A stretch of 64,000 nt of DNA from Deltaproteobacteria bacterium. GTDB lineage: Bacteria; Desulfobacterota; Desulfobacteria; Desulfobacterales; Desulfosalsimonadaceae. The stretch is taken from contig JAADHK010000097.1 in assembly GCA_013151835.1 (NCBI GenBank), positions 38,620 to 102,619 on the forward strand, read 5' to 3'. A program made the position numbers and the translations under genes. Below the pieces are notes generated by a model. It ran no database searches and had not been told where the DNA came from. It was given only the letters and a program-made list of their open reading frames with translations. Position 1 is the stretch's first letter, and every line of letters starts with the position of its first letter. Positions 28,480 through 37,643 of this stretch are shown here, one piece after another.

Positions 28480-28716
28480 GATCCTCGGGATATTAATTGT
28501 AAAGTTTGGGGACATCCTGGCAGAGATGGAGAAGGTGTTGTTGAAATGATGCTTGATGCGACCCAAAATTATCAAAAATCTCTTGATGAAGATAGATTGT
28601 TTGGTTGGCACGCAGCTCTATTTCCAACGGGAAGAAGTGGAATGTATAAAATTGATGCCGGTTGTTACAGGAAAGGAGGAAAGGAGGTCGAGCATGCAAG
28701 ACGTCTTGCATGCTAA
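28480..28716 (+). pseudogene. Fic-family protein remnant
   Basis: This frame, without a start codon, encodes about 78 residues including DINCKVWGHPGRDG, EMMLDATQNYQ and the diagnostic LFGWHAALFPTGRSGMYKI. That segment is found in the N-terminal to central part of Fic proteins, which transfer AMP to targets. The catalytic HPFxxGNGR part is absent, and the frame ends in the GACGTC palindrome. I read it as the decayed core of a former Fic gene. Confidence 0.7.
28691..28714. repeat. 24-bp perfect loopless palindrome, GACGTC centre
   Basis: AGCATGCAAGAC is followed directly by its exact reverse complement GTCTTGCATGCT. It shares the GACGTC centre and lack of a spacer with the palindromes at 20762 and 52633. 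It lies at the 3' end of the Fic remnant. Confidence 0.93.
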
Positions 28717-29077
28717 CAAAAATTACGAAAATCAGGGCGGGTTGCTTTCATTATTTTCCAGCATTTCGGGCAAGGATGACTATTGGCCTCTGATGCCCTC
28801 GATATGCTCTATCAATTGTATTGTTTTGCATCTGGAAAGATAACCCGATGCTCCAAAACGTCGACGCATATGTCCGGGGATTGAGAAAAGGAAGATTCTA
28901 AATGGTTGTCGATACGGAAGTCCTTATCTTCAGCCGACGCAAAAGATCACCCACCGCCAACCGTTTTTACTATCCGGGTTTGCATATCCGGCTTGACTTT
29001 AAGAAAAACTGCGGGTAAGTTGATTCAATCAAATGATGGAATCAAATGATGGAATTAACTTTTTTTGGAGAACCGCA

Positions 29078-30226
29078 ATGGAAAATACGGGCGCATTAAC
29101 CGGCCTCACCGTGCTGGACCTTTCAAGGCTGCTCCCCGGACCTTATGCATCCATGATACTCGCCGATCACGGTGCAAGGGTTATCTGCATTGAAGACCGC
29201 CGCTTTTCAGCCGAATTCCTGAAAAACAATACCGTATATCGTAACAAGGAACATATGACCTTAAACCTGAAATCGGATCAGGGCAGGGCGATTTTTTTTA
29301 AATTGGCAAGGTCCGCTGATGTTGTACTGGAAGGGTTCAGGCCCGGGGTCACCAGTCGGCTTGGCGTTGACTATAAAAGCGTATCAGAGCTGAATCCGAA
29401 GATCGTATATTGCTCCATCACCGGTTACGGGCAGACCGGGCCGTATCGCGATGTGGCGGGCCATGACGTGAATTACCTGAGCCGGGCAGGGGTGCTGGAC
29501 CTCATCGGGGAGGCTGGGCGTCCACCCTCCATCCCGGGTGTGCAGATTGCGGACATGGCGTCCGGAGGCATGAATGCGGTGGCTGGTATTCTCATGGCCC
29601 TCTTGAATCGGGAAAAGACCGGCAGGGGTCAGTATATCGACATTTCCATGACGGACGGCTCAATGAGCCTGTTGTCCATGGCCTTTAATTTTTTTCAACT
29701 CACGGGAAGCCCGGTTCAACGAGCCGATTCCTTTCTTTCCCACCGGTACGCCTGCTACAACACCTATGAAACCGCAGACGGCCGCTATCTTTCCATTGGC
29801 GCGGTTGAATCCAGGTTCTGGAAAATTTTGTGTGCCCATCTTGGGGTACCGGAATATACGGACCTTCAGTATGACGACATGCGTCGCGAAGAGATCAAGG
29901 GCTTTTTAAAAAAGGTTTTTTTACAAAAAAGCCTTGCCCAATGGGAAGAGGAACTCGGCAATATGGATATCTGCTGGGCTCCTGTGAGAAATTTATCGGA
30001 GATCATAAAAGATCCTCTTTTTAAAGACCGGGATATGATTTGCGAATTTACGGATGATAGCGGATCAAAGTTTTTCGTCCCCGGAGTGCCGGTAAATTTG
30101 TCGGATACCCCTGGAAGCGTCCGCAAGCCTCCCCCGGGTTTTGGGGAAAACACCCGCTCAATACTTGCGGAGCTTGAATACAATGACACGCAGATAGAAC
30201 AGCTTGGAAAAGACGGCATCATCTGA
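29078..30226 (+). CDS. CaiB/BaiF family (class III) CoA-transferase
   Basis: The enzyme moves CoA between carboxylic acids or racemises acyl-CoA. The roughly 382-residue protein has LTVLDLSRLLPGPYASMILADHGARVI, LNLKSDQGRAIF, SITGYGQTGPYRDVAGHDVNYLSRAG (with the catalytic Asp of this family in GHD) and GRGQYIDISMTDG. Start 29078 follows GGAGAACCGCA; an upstream ATG at 29033 is less likely. A TetR gene follows within 36 bases, suggesting a small acyl-CoA operon. The substrate cannot be read; alpha-methylacyl-CoA racemase is one option. Confidence 0.9.
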   Translation: MENTGALTGLTVLDLSRLLPGPYASMILADHGARVICIEDRRFSAEFLKNNTVYRNKEHMTLNLKSDQGRAIFFKLARSADVVLEGFRPGVTSRLGVDYKSVSELNPKIVYCSITGYGQTGPYRDVAGHDVNYLSRAGVLDLIGEAGRPPSIPGVQIADMASGGMNAVAGILMALLNREKTGRGQYIDISMTDGSMSLLSMAFNFFQLTGSPVQRADSFLSHRYACYNTYETADGRYLSIGAVESRFWKILCAHLGVPEYTDLQYDDMRREEIKGFLKKVFLQKSLAQWEEELGNMDICWAPVRNLSEIIKDPLFKDRDMICEFTDDSGSKFFVPGVPVNLSDTPGSVRKPPPGFGENTRSILAELEYNDTQIEQLGKDGII

Positions 30227-30261
30227 TCCCTAACAAAGGCAGAGAGGAAGGCGCTTTTAAT

Positions 30262-30879
30262 ATGGCAACATCGCTTGAAAAGGCAAAGCAGAACCCCGAC
30301 TCAATGAAGGCTAAAATTCTGGATGCCGCAAGGAGGATATTCGGGGAATACGGATTTCACGGCACCACCACGCGCATGATCGCAAAAGCCGTGGGGATCG
30401 ATATCTCCACCCTTTATTATCATTGGGGTGAGAAGGGGGACCTCTATGAGGCGGTAATCCGGGACATCAATGACGGGATGGGCAAAAAGCTTGAGGAGGT
30501 GGAAAAGAAGATAAAGGGTCGTCCGCTTTCCGAGCGCCTCGAGATCGCCATCGAGGATATGGTCGACTATTTATTTGAGCACCCTGAAATTTCAAACCTT
30601 ACATTGTTCAGGTATTTCATGAAAACCCGTCACGGCAAGGAACTGGATGTAAGGGTCCCGGAGTATCTTTCGGATATCGCCTATTCAATGGGCCTTGCCG
30701 AAGACCGGCGAAATGTGTCCACGGAAGCGAAAATGAAGGTCCTTTTCATCATGAACGCCATCCATAATTTTATTTCAGGAGAAAACTTTTTTCGGCCCAT
30801 GATGCAACATGACCGGAATGCCTATATCCAGGCCACCAAGGATACCTTAAACTTTTTCAACCTCGCGGCGTTTACCTGA
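30262..30879 (+). CDS. TetR-family transcriptional regulator
   Basis: The 205-residue protein has a clear TetR N-terminal DNA-binding domain (FGEYGFHGTTTRMIAKAVGIDISTLYYHWGEKGDLY, residues about 27-62) and a helical C-terminal ligand domain. It lies in the same orientation just after the CoA-transferase and probably regulates that unit. It differs from the TetR at 13885, and I found no copies of the TGAATGA operator near it. Element A copy 2 lies downstream. Confidence 0.88.
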   Translation: MATSLEKAKQNPDSMKAKILDAARRIFGEYGFHGTTTRMIAKAVGIDISTLYYHWGEKGDLYEAVIRDINDGMGKKLEEVEKKIKGRPLSERLEIAIEDMVDYLFEHPEISNLTLFRYFMKTRHGKELDVRVPEYLSDIAYSMGLAEDRRNVSTEAKMKVLFIMNAIHNFISGENFFRPMMQHDRNAYIQATKDTLNFFNLAAFT

Positions 30880-30968
30880 TAGAAGTTAATTAAACCACTG
30901 GCTCTGCCCGTGCGACCCGCAAATATCTATCGTTTCGGCGGGAATAGATATATGCCAACGTCCAACAT

Positions 30969-31142
30969 TGATGGCGTCGTAAAAAGTCCCATCTACTGCG
31001 TTGTAGCGGGTCGCGAAATGCTCGGAATACTATATGTATGCCTCCGCTTTCGCGACGCTTTCGCGACACCACTACGCCTTGTATATGGAACTTTCTACTT
31101 AGCCATCTTTAACGGGTTGCCTGACTTTTTACGAGATCATCA
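30969..31142 (+). mobile_element. MITE-like element A, copy 2
   Basis: A 174-bp copy in the same orientation as the others. It is flanked by ACAT (30965-30968 and 31143-31146; up to CAACATT if end bases are counted). It is longer than the other copies because GCTTTCGCGAC is tandemly duplicated in the right stem. It lies in the convergent gap between the TetR gene and tesB, at the edge of another inverted repeat. Confidence 0.87.
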
Positions 31143-31246
31143 ACATTGAAAGTTGAACATCGAATGATGGGATCGCTTCGCTCTGCCGGTTTATAGCTTA
31201 TAAAATAGACAGAATGCCTTATTCAAAATTCGATGTTCAATGTTCA
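31142..31246. repeat. inverted repeat in tetR-tesB gap
   Basis: AACATTGAA...CATCGAAT at 31142-31165 (with a 7-base AGTTGAA insert) is inverted at 31228-31244 as ATTCGATGTTCAATGTT. The 17-bp arms enclose about 60 bases without a gene. Element A copy 2 abuts its left arm. This looks like a separate intergenic repeat, seen once here. Confidence 0.65.
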
Positions 31247-31262
31247 TAGCCTTTCAGCACAG

Positions 31263-32153
31263 CTATGCCCCGGCCGGTCGAAAACGAATAAGCCCTTCCT
31301 GGGCCGTTGATGCTACCAGCTTGCCGTCTTTGTTAAAAATGCTGCCGATATTAAGACCGCGGGCCTTGGAGGCATTGGTGCTCCTGACCGCATAGAGCAG
31401 CCAGTCATCCATCCTGAAATCACGATGAAACCACATGGCATGGTCGAGGCTTGCCACCTGCATTTCCGGGTCCCAGAATGTTTTTGCATGGGGAAAAAGG
31501 GATGTGGACACCAGGCCGAAGTCGGAAGCGTAAGCGAGCATGTACCTGTGCACGGAGATATCGTCCGGAATCTTGCGGATTGCCTTGAACCAGGAGTACC
31601 TTACGGGCTCCTTTTTTTCAGGTGCAAAGGGGTTCATTGGGTTTACGGGCCTGATTTCAATAGGCTTTGTGCAAAGTATCTGGTTTCTGATTGAAGAAGG
31701 AATCCTGTCTTTAATCTTTTGGGCCATTTCAAGTTCCGAGGCTATCCCCTCCGGGCCAGGGACATCCGGGGCCGGGTCCTGATGCTCGAATCCGGATTCT
31801 TCCCTTTGAAAAGAAGCGGACATGGAAAATATGGCCCGCCCTTTCTGGACGGCAACCACCCGGCGGGTGGTGAAGCTTTTCCCGTCCCGGATACAGTCCA
31901 CGGTGTATACGATGGGCCGTGCCGGGTCACCCGGCCTGAGGAAATAGGCGTGTATGGAGTGAGCGCTTCGCTCTTTTAAAACCGTCTGAGATGCCGCAGA
32001 TAGCGCCTGACCCAGAACCTGTCCCCCGAAGATGTTTCCAAAACCCAGGTCCTGGCTTTTTCCTCTGAAAATATTTTCCTCGATTTTTTCGAGTTTCAGC
32101 AGGGACAGCAATTCATCCAGAACACAAGTGTCCGAAGTGCATTGTTCATCCAT
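31263..32153 (-). CDS. tesB: acyl-CoA thioesterase II
   Basis: TesB hydrolyses acyl-CoA to free acid and CoA. The 296-residue double-hotdog protein has FGGQVLGQALSAA in the first hotdog, IHAYFLRPGDPARPIVYTV, and in the second SLDHAMWFHRDFRMDDWLLY, which includes the catalytic Asp region. The C-terminal GLNIGSIFNKDGKLVASTAQEGLIR is the usual ending. Length is normal. serA lies 11 bases upstream on the same strand. Confidence 0.94.
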   Translation of the reverse strand: MDEQCTSDTCVLDELLSLLKLEKIEENIFRGKSQDLGFGNIFGGQVLGQALSAASQTVLKERSAHSIHAYFLRPGDPARPIVYTVDCIRDGKSFTTRRVVAVQKGRAIFSMSASFQREESGFEHQDPAPDVPGPEGIASELEMAQKIKDRIPSSIRNQILCTKPIEIRPVNPMNPFAPEKKEPVRYSWFKAIRKIPDDISVHRYMLAYASDFGLVSTSLFPHAKTFWDPEMQVASLDHAMWFHRDFRMDDWLLYAVRSTNASKARGLNIGSIFNKDGKLVASTAQEGLIRFRPAGA

Positions 32154-32164
32154 ATGCTCATCCT

Positions 32165-33748
32165 TTATAATTCAAATACCTTGATGCTTTTTATCTTTTC
32201 AAGACCCAGAATCTCGTCAACAACATCATTGGGAATCGGCTCGTCCGTGCGGATCAGGATGGCGTTGTGTTCTCCTCCCGTCTCCATGCCCACCTGCATC
32301 TGGGCAATATTGATTTTGTGATCGCCCAGGCTGGTTCCGACGCTCCCTATGGCGCCGGGCTCATCGAGATTGTGAATCAGCGCGAGATGGCCTTCAGGGA
32401 TGATTTCGATCCTGAAGCCATCAATTTTAACGATACGCACGTCTGATTTGCCGAATACCGTCCCGGCAATGGTGACTTCTTTTTCGGTCGTTACGATTCT
32501 TGACCGGATCAGGTTCAGAAATTCCAGGGATTCGGAGGATGTGGATTCGGATATCGTGATACCCATTTCCTTTGCAAGAACAGGCGCGTTGACGGAATTT
32601 ATTCCATCCCCCACGAGAATGTCCATGAGCCCCTTCACAAAGGCCGTGGTGACCGGTTTCAGGTCGAGGTCCATGAAATCGCCCATGTATTCAATCTGTA
32701 TTTCCTTGATTTTTCCGCTGGAGAACTGGGCCTGCGCACAGCCCATGCGGTCGGCCAAATGAATAAACGGCTTCAGTTTTTCAAGCAGCTTGCCGGATAT
32801 GGCAGGTACGTTTACGGCATTTATGATATTGTTATTTTTTAAATATTCTATGATCTGCCGCGCCACGTCATCGGCCACGTTGGTTTGAGCCTCCAGGGTG
32901 GACGCACCGAGATGCGGGGTTGCAATCAATCTGTCGAGGGTCAGCAGAGGATGGTCGGCAGGGGGCGGTTCCGTTGAAAAAACGTCCAGGGCGGCCCCCG
33001 CAACCTTGCCGGATATCATGGCGTCATATAGAGCGGCTTCATCCACAATGCCGCCCCGTGCGCAATTGACGAGCATTACGCCGTTTTTCATTTTGTCGAA
33101 CGCGGCTTTGTCAATCATTCCGATTGTCTTTGGATTTTTGGGGACATGGATTGTTATATAATCGGATTCCGCATAAAGAGTGTCAAGGGAGACGGATTCA
33201 AATCCCTGCTTTTCAATTACTTTAGCCTGAACAACCGGATCGTAGATAATCACCCTCATTTTCAGGCCGCGGGCACGATCCGCGACAACCGAGCCGATCT
33301 TCCCGAATCCTATGAGACCCAGGGTTTTATTCATGATTTCCCTGCCCTGAAGTTTCTTTTTATCCCATTGGCCGGCCTTGAGCGTAGCCGTGCCCTGGGG
33401 GATATTCCGGGTCAAGGAGAGCATCATGGAAATGGCATGTTCGGCGGTGGTTACCACGTTTCCGCCGGGGGTATTCATCACAACAATGCCCTTTTTCGTT
33501 GCTGCGGGAATATCTACGTTATCGAGGCCGATTCCGGCTCTGCCCACAACTTTTAATTTTGTTGCGGCGGAAAGGAGATCAGCCGTGACCTTGGTTGCGC
33601 TCCTTATTACCAGGGCATCATACTCCCCTATGATCTGCTTCAGTTCCTCGGGCGAAAGGCCCGTTTTAACGTCAACCGTTATGCCGTCTTCAGCTTCAAA
33701 CATCTGAATTCCGATTTCACCAAGCTTGTCACTTACCAGTACTTTCAT
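32165..33748 (-). CDS. serA: D-3-phosphoglycerate dehydrogenase
   Basis: SerA starts serine synthesis by oxidising 3-phosphoglycerate. The roughly 527-residue long-type protein has the NAD-binding motif LIGFGKIGSVVA, NCARGGIVDE with the catalytic Arg, ATPHLGAST with the catalytic His, an intervening ASB domain, and a C-terminal ACT domain (ALIHNLDEPGAIGSVG) for serine feedback. I start at 33748 because the upstream ATGGAGAAAATT contains its ribosome site; the ATG 12 bases earlier would hide it. Confidence 0.96.
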   Translation of the reverse strand: MKVLVSDKLGEIGIQMFEAEDGITVDVKTGLSPEELKQIIGEYDALVIRSATKVTADLLSAATKLKVVGRAGIGLDNVDIPAATKKGIVVMNTPGGNVVTTAEHAISMMLSLTRNIPQGTATLKAGQWDKKKLQGREIMNKTLGLIGFGKIGSVVADRARGLKMRVIIYDPVVQAKVIEKQGFESVSLDTLYAESDYITIHVPKNPKTIGMIDKAAFDKMKNGVMLVNCARGGIVDEAALYDAMISGKVAGAALDVFSTEPPPADHPLLTLDRLIATPHLGASTLEAQTNVADDVARQIIEYLKNNNIINAVNVPAISGKLLEKLKPFIHLADRMGCAQAQFSSGKIKEIQIEYMGDFMDLDLKPVTTAFVKGLMDILVGDGINSVNAPVLAKEMGITISESTSSESLEFLNLIRSRIVTTEKEVTIAGTVFGKSDVRIVKIDGFRIEIIPEGHLALIHNLDEPGAIGSVGTSLGDHKINIAQMQVGMETGGEHNAILIRTDEPIPNDVVDEILGLEKIKSIKVFEL

Positions 33749-33866
33749 AATTTTCTCCATATTTTTTTAATGTTTATAATTCGTTTTTATGGGAAGATAG
33801 ACTAAAAAAGCGCTCTTTTCGTCTACCTCGCTTTAAACCTGAATCATGCCATGGCGGGCATTCATT

Positions 33867-36800
33867 TTACTCAGCCAAGGCAGGCTTTCCTTCCTCGGTT
33901 GCCATGGAAAGTATGATTTCAGCAATTTTTTCGGCCGAGACCCCGAACAGGTCTTCCGTGGCCACAAGGTCTAAGAATTCATTCTTCCAGATAATGTTAC
34001 TTTCCTGGACAAGGTTTTTTATTCGTTCGTGTTTTCCGCCCAGAGCCTTGACTCTGTCTTGAATTGGCAAGTCTTTTTTAAACGAAATTTCTAAAAGGAT
34101 CAAGTATTCAATCGTGTTGGGCCTCTCGGGATCATCCCTCATAATCGGGATCACCAGTATGCTTCGTTTATCCTTTCGTCCCTTGCCGATATAGACGTTA
34201 CCCTCTCTTACGATTATTCGTTTGGTTCCCTTAAGCGCCTGTTCGGTTTCACTCCTGGAAGCAATGGCCGCAGAAGAGCCCTCTTTTTTCATCACCTTTA
34301 TGGTGGCCGTATCTGTGGGTTCTCCCAAAAGGTTGATTCCGGAGACCCGGTAAAGGGTGAGGCCGTTTATGGAAGAGATGATTCTCTGGATATTCCTGAT
34401 GACCAACACATTTGCCATGGTGAGCCTGTCCGTGGAGAACCCGCTGGTTTTAATCGTATTAAAAATCAGGCCCTCGATTTTTTCTTCAATCCTGCTAGTG
34501 CCCACTGTAACGGTCTTGGCCTGGTGCTTGATGGCATCAACGGGCCGGGCCATGGTATTGATGGCGTTTGAGAGGGTTGTAAACAACTCGGCAATCATGT
34601 TTTTCGCCGTGCCCCTGACACCGAAATCAAGTTCAAAATCCGCCACCGGGAGTCGGCCGGAAAGATATTTGAGTAAAAGTATGAGATCCGTGACGCTTTT
34701 AATCCCGATTATCGACGGAAGCTTGTTTGCAGACTGTTGCCTGCGGAATATCGTGTAAAACCGGGCTATTTTTTCCCGAAACCCCTTTTCAAGGGCAATC
34801 TCATAAATATCCAGTTCTTTTGCCGCAAAGCCTTCAATGGTCTCAGACAATTGCCTGCGGAACCCGTCCAGGAATATTGACCCCTTATTTATTGCCAACG
34901 CCGCGAAATACCCCCACAAATGGCCGGCCAGGGTGTTGATCAACGGGGCGAAATGCTCCGGCAGGTGCGGGACGTAAAATATGTCATCGGCATATGGTTC
35001 GAATCGATCGTCGTTTTCATCAGCTATTACCAGGGTTATGGCCTTGTGCGATTGAAATATGGCCGTATCCTTTACAATATCGCCCAGGACGTTTTGGCGG
35101 GTGCCGGCCGCGCATACTATAATCAGGGGCTCCGAGGAAAGGTCGATGTGCTTTTTATCCTCCACGTAATCCGATGAAATGGTCTTGTAGCAGAGTTCGG
35201 AAAGCTTGATCCTTATCTCATCCGCCGCCGCACGGTTCGGCCCGCTTCCAACGGTTGCCCAGTGTTCCCGCTTTAATGCAAGTCTGTTGGCGGACGCGGC
35301 TATCTTGTCCGACATGGCAAGGACCCTCTTCATGCAAGACGGTATTTTAAGGAGTTCAACAATCTCGTTTGAAATGAATCCTATGGGCCTTCGTCCGGAA
35401 ATCCCGGCAAAATAGAGGCCCAGAATTGTACCGGCGATGATCTGCGAATAAAAGGCCTTTGTGGATGCCACGGACATTTCAATGTCCCTGCCGCTGCTGG
35501 TATAAAGGACCCCATCGGTTTTAAAGGTCAGTTCCGAGTCCCGCCTGTTGACGATGGCTATGGACCAGGCTCCCAGTTCTTTCATGATTTCAACGGTTTT
35601 GTTGGTATCCGTGGTGGTCCCCGACTGGCTTATTGGGACGATAAGCGTATCTTCCATGCTCCTGCTGCTGTCTTTTTCCGTGACCATCCCGCTTAACTCG
35701 GATGATTTCATGGCCCTGATGTCAAGACAGGGGTTGTCGAGGTAGTATAGCATTATATTAGCGCAGGCTGCGGCCGCAATCCCGGCGGTTCCCTGGCCGA
35801 TAAAGAATATTCTTTTTATTTTTTCGTTTTTAAAGGCCGATTCGAGGCGCCTGGGAACGGTTGCGGCATCAAGGGCGATTTCATATTGGGGGTTTTCCTG
35901 ATTCACAACCCGCCACCGGCCCTCGATTGTCTTTTTCACGGATTCAGGAGATTCCGAAATTTCCTTTAAGAAGAAATGTGGAAACTCATGCCTGTCTATA
36001 TCACGGGTGGTAATCAGGGTTTTTTTAATGTCATTGTCTGAAATATGGATTTTCGAGCCATCATAAGACATGGCCGTTATTCCATTCATACCGGGTTTGT
36101 CGGCCGGTTCCAGAATGCAAATCTGCCCCTGGTACTCATTGTTTTTACCGGTTTTCGGGCATTGGCCTTCCATCTTTATAAATGACTGCGCTTCTTCAAC
36201 AAAACCGTAGACTTCCGATGCCGGCATATATCCGTTCGGCCCTGTTCCGATAAAAATGGACTGCCCGCTCCCTTTTAAGGCCAGAAAGATTTTGCCCGGC
36301 GCCAGATCGGTCTGCATGGATATGGCGTGGGAACCTTCAAAATCATTAACGGCACGGCGAAATGATTCTATGATATCAAAGTTTTGATTCAAATAAGACT
36401 GGATATGTACTGGAATTATTTTCGTGTCACAGGTTATGGAATCGTCAAAATGTATTCCCGTCTCTTCATGGGCCGCTTTCAGGGATTGAAAATTATCGAT
36501 ATCGCCGTTCAGGCAGACATGGATAATGCCGGCAGTGTCCGATGAAGAAGGCGTAAGGTTATCAACAGGGTGACAATTGGCCTCTGAAATTTCTCCTACT
36601 GACGCCCATCTTGTGTGGGCAATGGTTGAGAAATGAATGCAGGGCAGGGTAATGATCGCCTGAAAGGCAGGGTCGGACCGGATCTGCTCGCGTATGTTTT
36701 CAATGTTTTCTCCCAGACGCCCGATCTCATTTGCTGTTTTGTAGACAAGGGCCACCGAGGTAATATGCCTGTTTTTGTCAATCAAATGATTTGTAATCGA

Positions 36801-37625
36801 TATTCCGCGGTTTAAAAGCAATGTCTTGTTTAAGCGTGCGTCCAGTTCCGCAGAAGAAAGATGTTTTTCAAGCATGGATGAAAAGTGCGCGCCGACGTCC
36901 TGGTCAAGGTGAAAAAAAAGTGAAATTCCGGCGGAATCCCTTCCCCTTACCTCTATGCGGTCAATGCTGTTTAACACCGAATTGACCTGTCTTAGGATAA
37001 ACACGGTCTTTTCATCGAAAGCAGTTTCCTTATCCAGGAGACCGTTTATTTTAGCCATGTTTTTCAATAGTTCGGATTCAAGACCCCATTTCGCATCTTT
37101 TGCGGTTTCTATTCTTCCGGACAGCTTTTTTATTTCGGTCGGGCTGAGGCGACCGGCATCATCGGCGATCCTTGCTTCGGCCTTTTCGATTATCAATCCG
37201 AGGCGATCAGCAATCCGTTTAACTCTGTCCTGAAGCCCGGCATCAGCAAATATGGAATAAAACAATGACCGGCTCTTGCATGCAGTAATCGTTCCCATCA
37301 GCCGGGAGCACCTGTCTTTATGCACGTTATTGATGCTTAAATCCGGTTTTGCCGGGGCTGTGGAAGACGAAATGCCGGCGATTTCAAGTTCGTCGCAAAG
37401 CGATTCAATTTCTTCAATATCGGGTCGCGCCGGCAGTGAATCAACAGGGTCGGTAAATGCAATAAAGCCGGTTAGTCCGCATGACAGCCTGTACATGTAA
37501 GGGAAAAAGACGATGCCGGATTCGCAGACATGCGATGGTTCTTTTCCGAAAAACACCGGCATCAGTAATAAGGCGGTAAGTCTGCCTGAATGTGTGCGGA
37601 TAATATCGATCAATTGTCGGTACAT
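33867..37625 (-). CDS. giant GlmS-like protein (glutamine amidotransferase plus two SIS domains)
   Basis: The 1252-residue protein is built like glucosamine-6-phosphate synthase but is twice as long. Class II amidotransferase motifs are present but spread out: CGLTGFIAF (Cys49), RGRDSAGISL (227-236), HTRWASVGEISEANCHP (337-352) and CLNGDIDNF (371-379). Inserts of about 150 and 70 residues separate them. SIS domain 1 has SQSGTTTDT (666-674) and SVASTKAF (718-725); SIS 2 spans about 785-930 but lacks the usual AAGELKHGP. About 320 unknown residues follow. The putative nucleophile is internal, after 48 residues; an alternative ATG at 37496 still leaves five residues before it. AGGATAACGC supports start 37625. 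It may make an amino sugar or be regulatory. Confidence 0.75.
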   Translation of the reverse strand: MYRQLIDIIRTHSGRLTALLLMPVFFGKEPSHVCESGIVFFPYMYRLSCGLTGFIAFTDPVDSLPARPDIEEIESLCDELEIAGISSSTAPAKPDLSINNVHKDRCSRLMGTITACKSRSLFYSIFADAGLQDRVKRIADRLGLIIEKAEARIADDAGRLSPTEIKKLSGRIETAKDAKWGLESELLKNMAKINGLLDKETAFDEKTVFILRQVNSVLNSIDRIEVRGRDSAGISLFFHLDQDVGAHFSSMLEKHLSSAELDARLNKTLLLNRGISITNHLIDKNRHITSVALVYKTANEIGRLGENIENIREQIRSDPAFQAIITLPCIHFSTIAHTRWASVGEISEANCHPVDNLTPSSSDTAGIIHVCLNGDIDNFQSLKAAHEETGIHFDDSITCDTKIIPVHIQSYLNQNFDIIESFRRAVNDFEGSHAISMQTDLAPGKIFLALKGSGQSIFIGTGPNGYMPASEVYGFVEEAQSFIKMEGQCPKTGKNNEYQGQICILEPADKPGMNGITAMSYDGSKIHISDNDIKKTLITTRDIDRHEFPHFFLKEISESPESVKKTIEGRWRVVNQENPQYEIALDAATVPRRLESAFKNEKIKRIFFIGQGTAGIAAAACANIMLYYLDNPCLDIRAMKSSELSGMVTEKDSSRSMEDTLIVPISQSGTTTDTNKTVEIMKELGAWSIAIVNRRDSELTFKTDGVLYTSSGRDIEMSVASTKAFYSQIIAGTILGLYFAGISGRRPIGFISNEIVELLKIPSCMKRVLAMSDKIAASANRLALKREHWATVGSGPNRAAADEIRIKLSELCYKTISSDYVEDKKHIDLSSEPLIIVCAAGTRQNVLGDIVKDTAIFQSHKAITLVIADENDDRFEPYADDIFYVPHLPEHFAPLINTLAGHLWGYFAALAINKGSIFLDGFRRQLSETIEGFAAKELDIYEIALEKGFREKIARFYTIFRRQQSANKLPSIIGIKSVTDLILLLKYLSGRLPVADFELDFGVRGTAKNMIAELFTTLSNAINTMARPVDAIKHQAKTVTVGTSRIEEKIEGLIFNTIKTSGFSTDRLTMANVLVIRNIQRIISSINGLTLYRVSGINLLGEPTDTATIKVMKKEGSSAAIASRSETEQALKGTKRIIVREGNVYIGKGRKDKRSILVIPIMRDDPERPNTIEYLILLEISFKKDLPIQDRVKALGGKHERIKNLVQESNIIWKNEFLDLVATEDLFGVSAEKIAEIILSMATEEGKPALAE

Positions 37626-37643
37626 GCGTTATCCTGATTTTTA

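Larger units (their letters stand above)
28347..29077. other. degenerate intergenic region with gene remnants
   Basis: About 730 bases with no intact gene. It contains a Fic-like remnant (28480-28716), a 24-bp palindrome at its end (28691-28714), and a 13-bp direct duplication AATCAAATGATGG at 29027-29052 just before the CoA-transferase. Other short open frames here have no recognisable product. Confidence 0.6.

Noticed and set aside
28553..28843. 96-residue frame overlapping the Fic remnant
   Set aside because: The frame that matches Fic is a different one; this frame has no recognisable motif.
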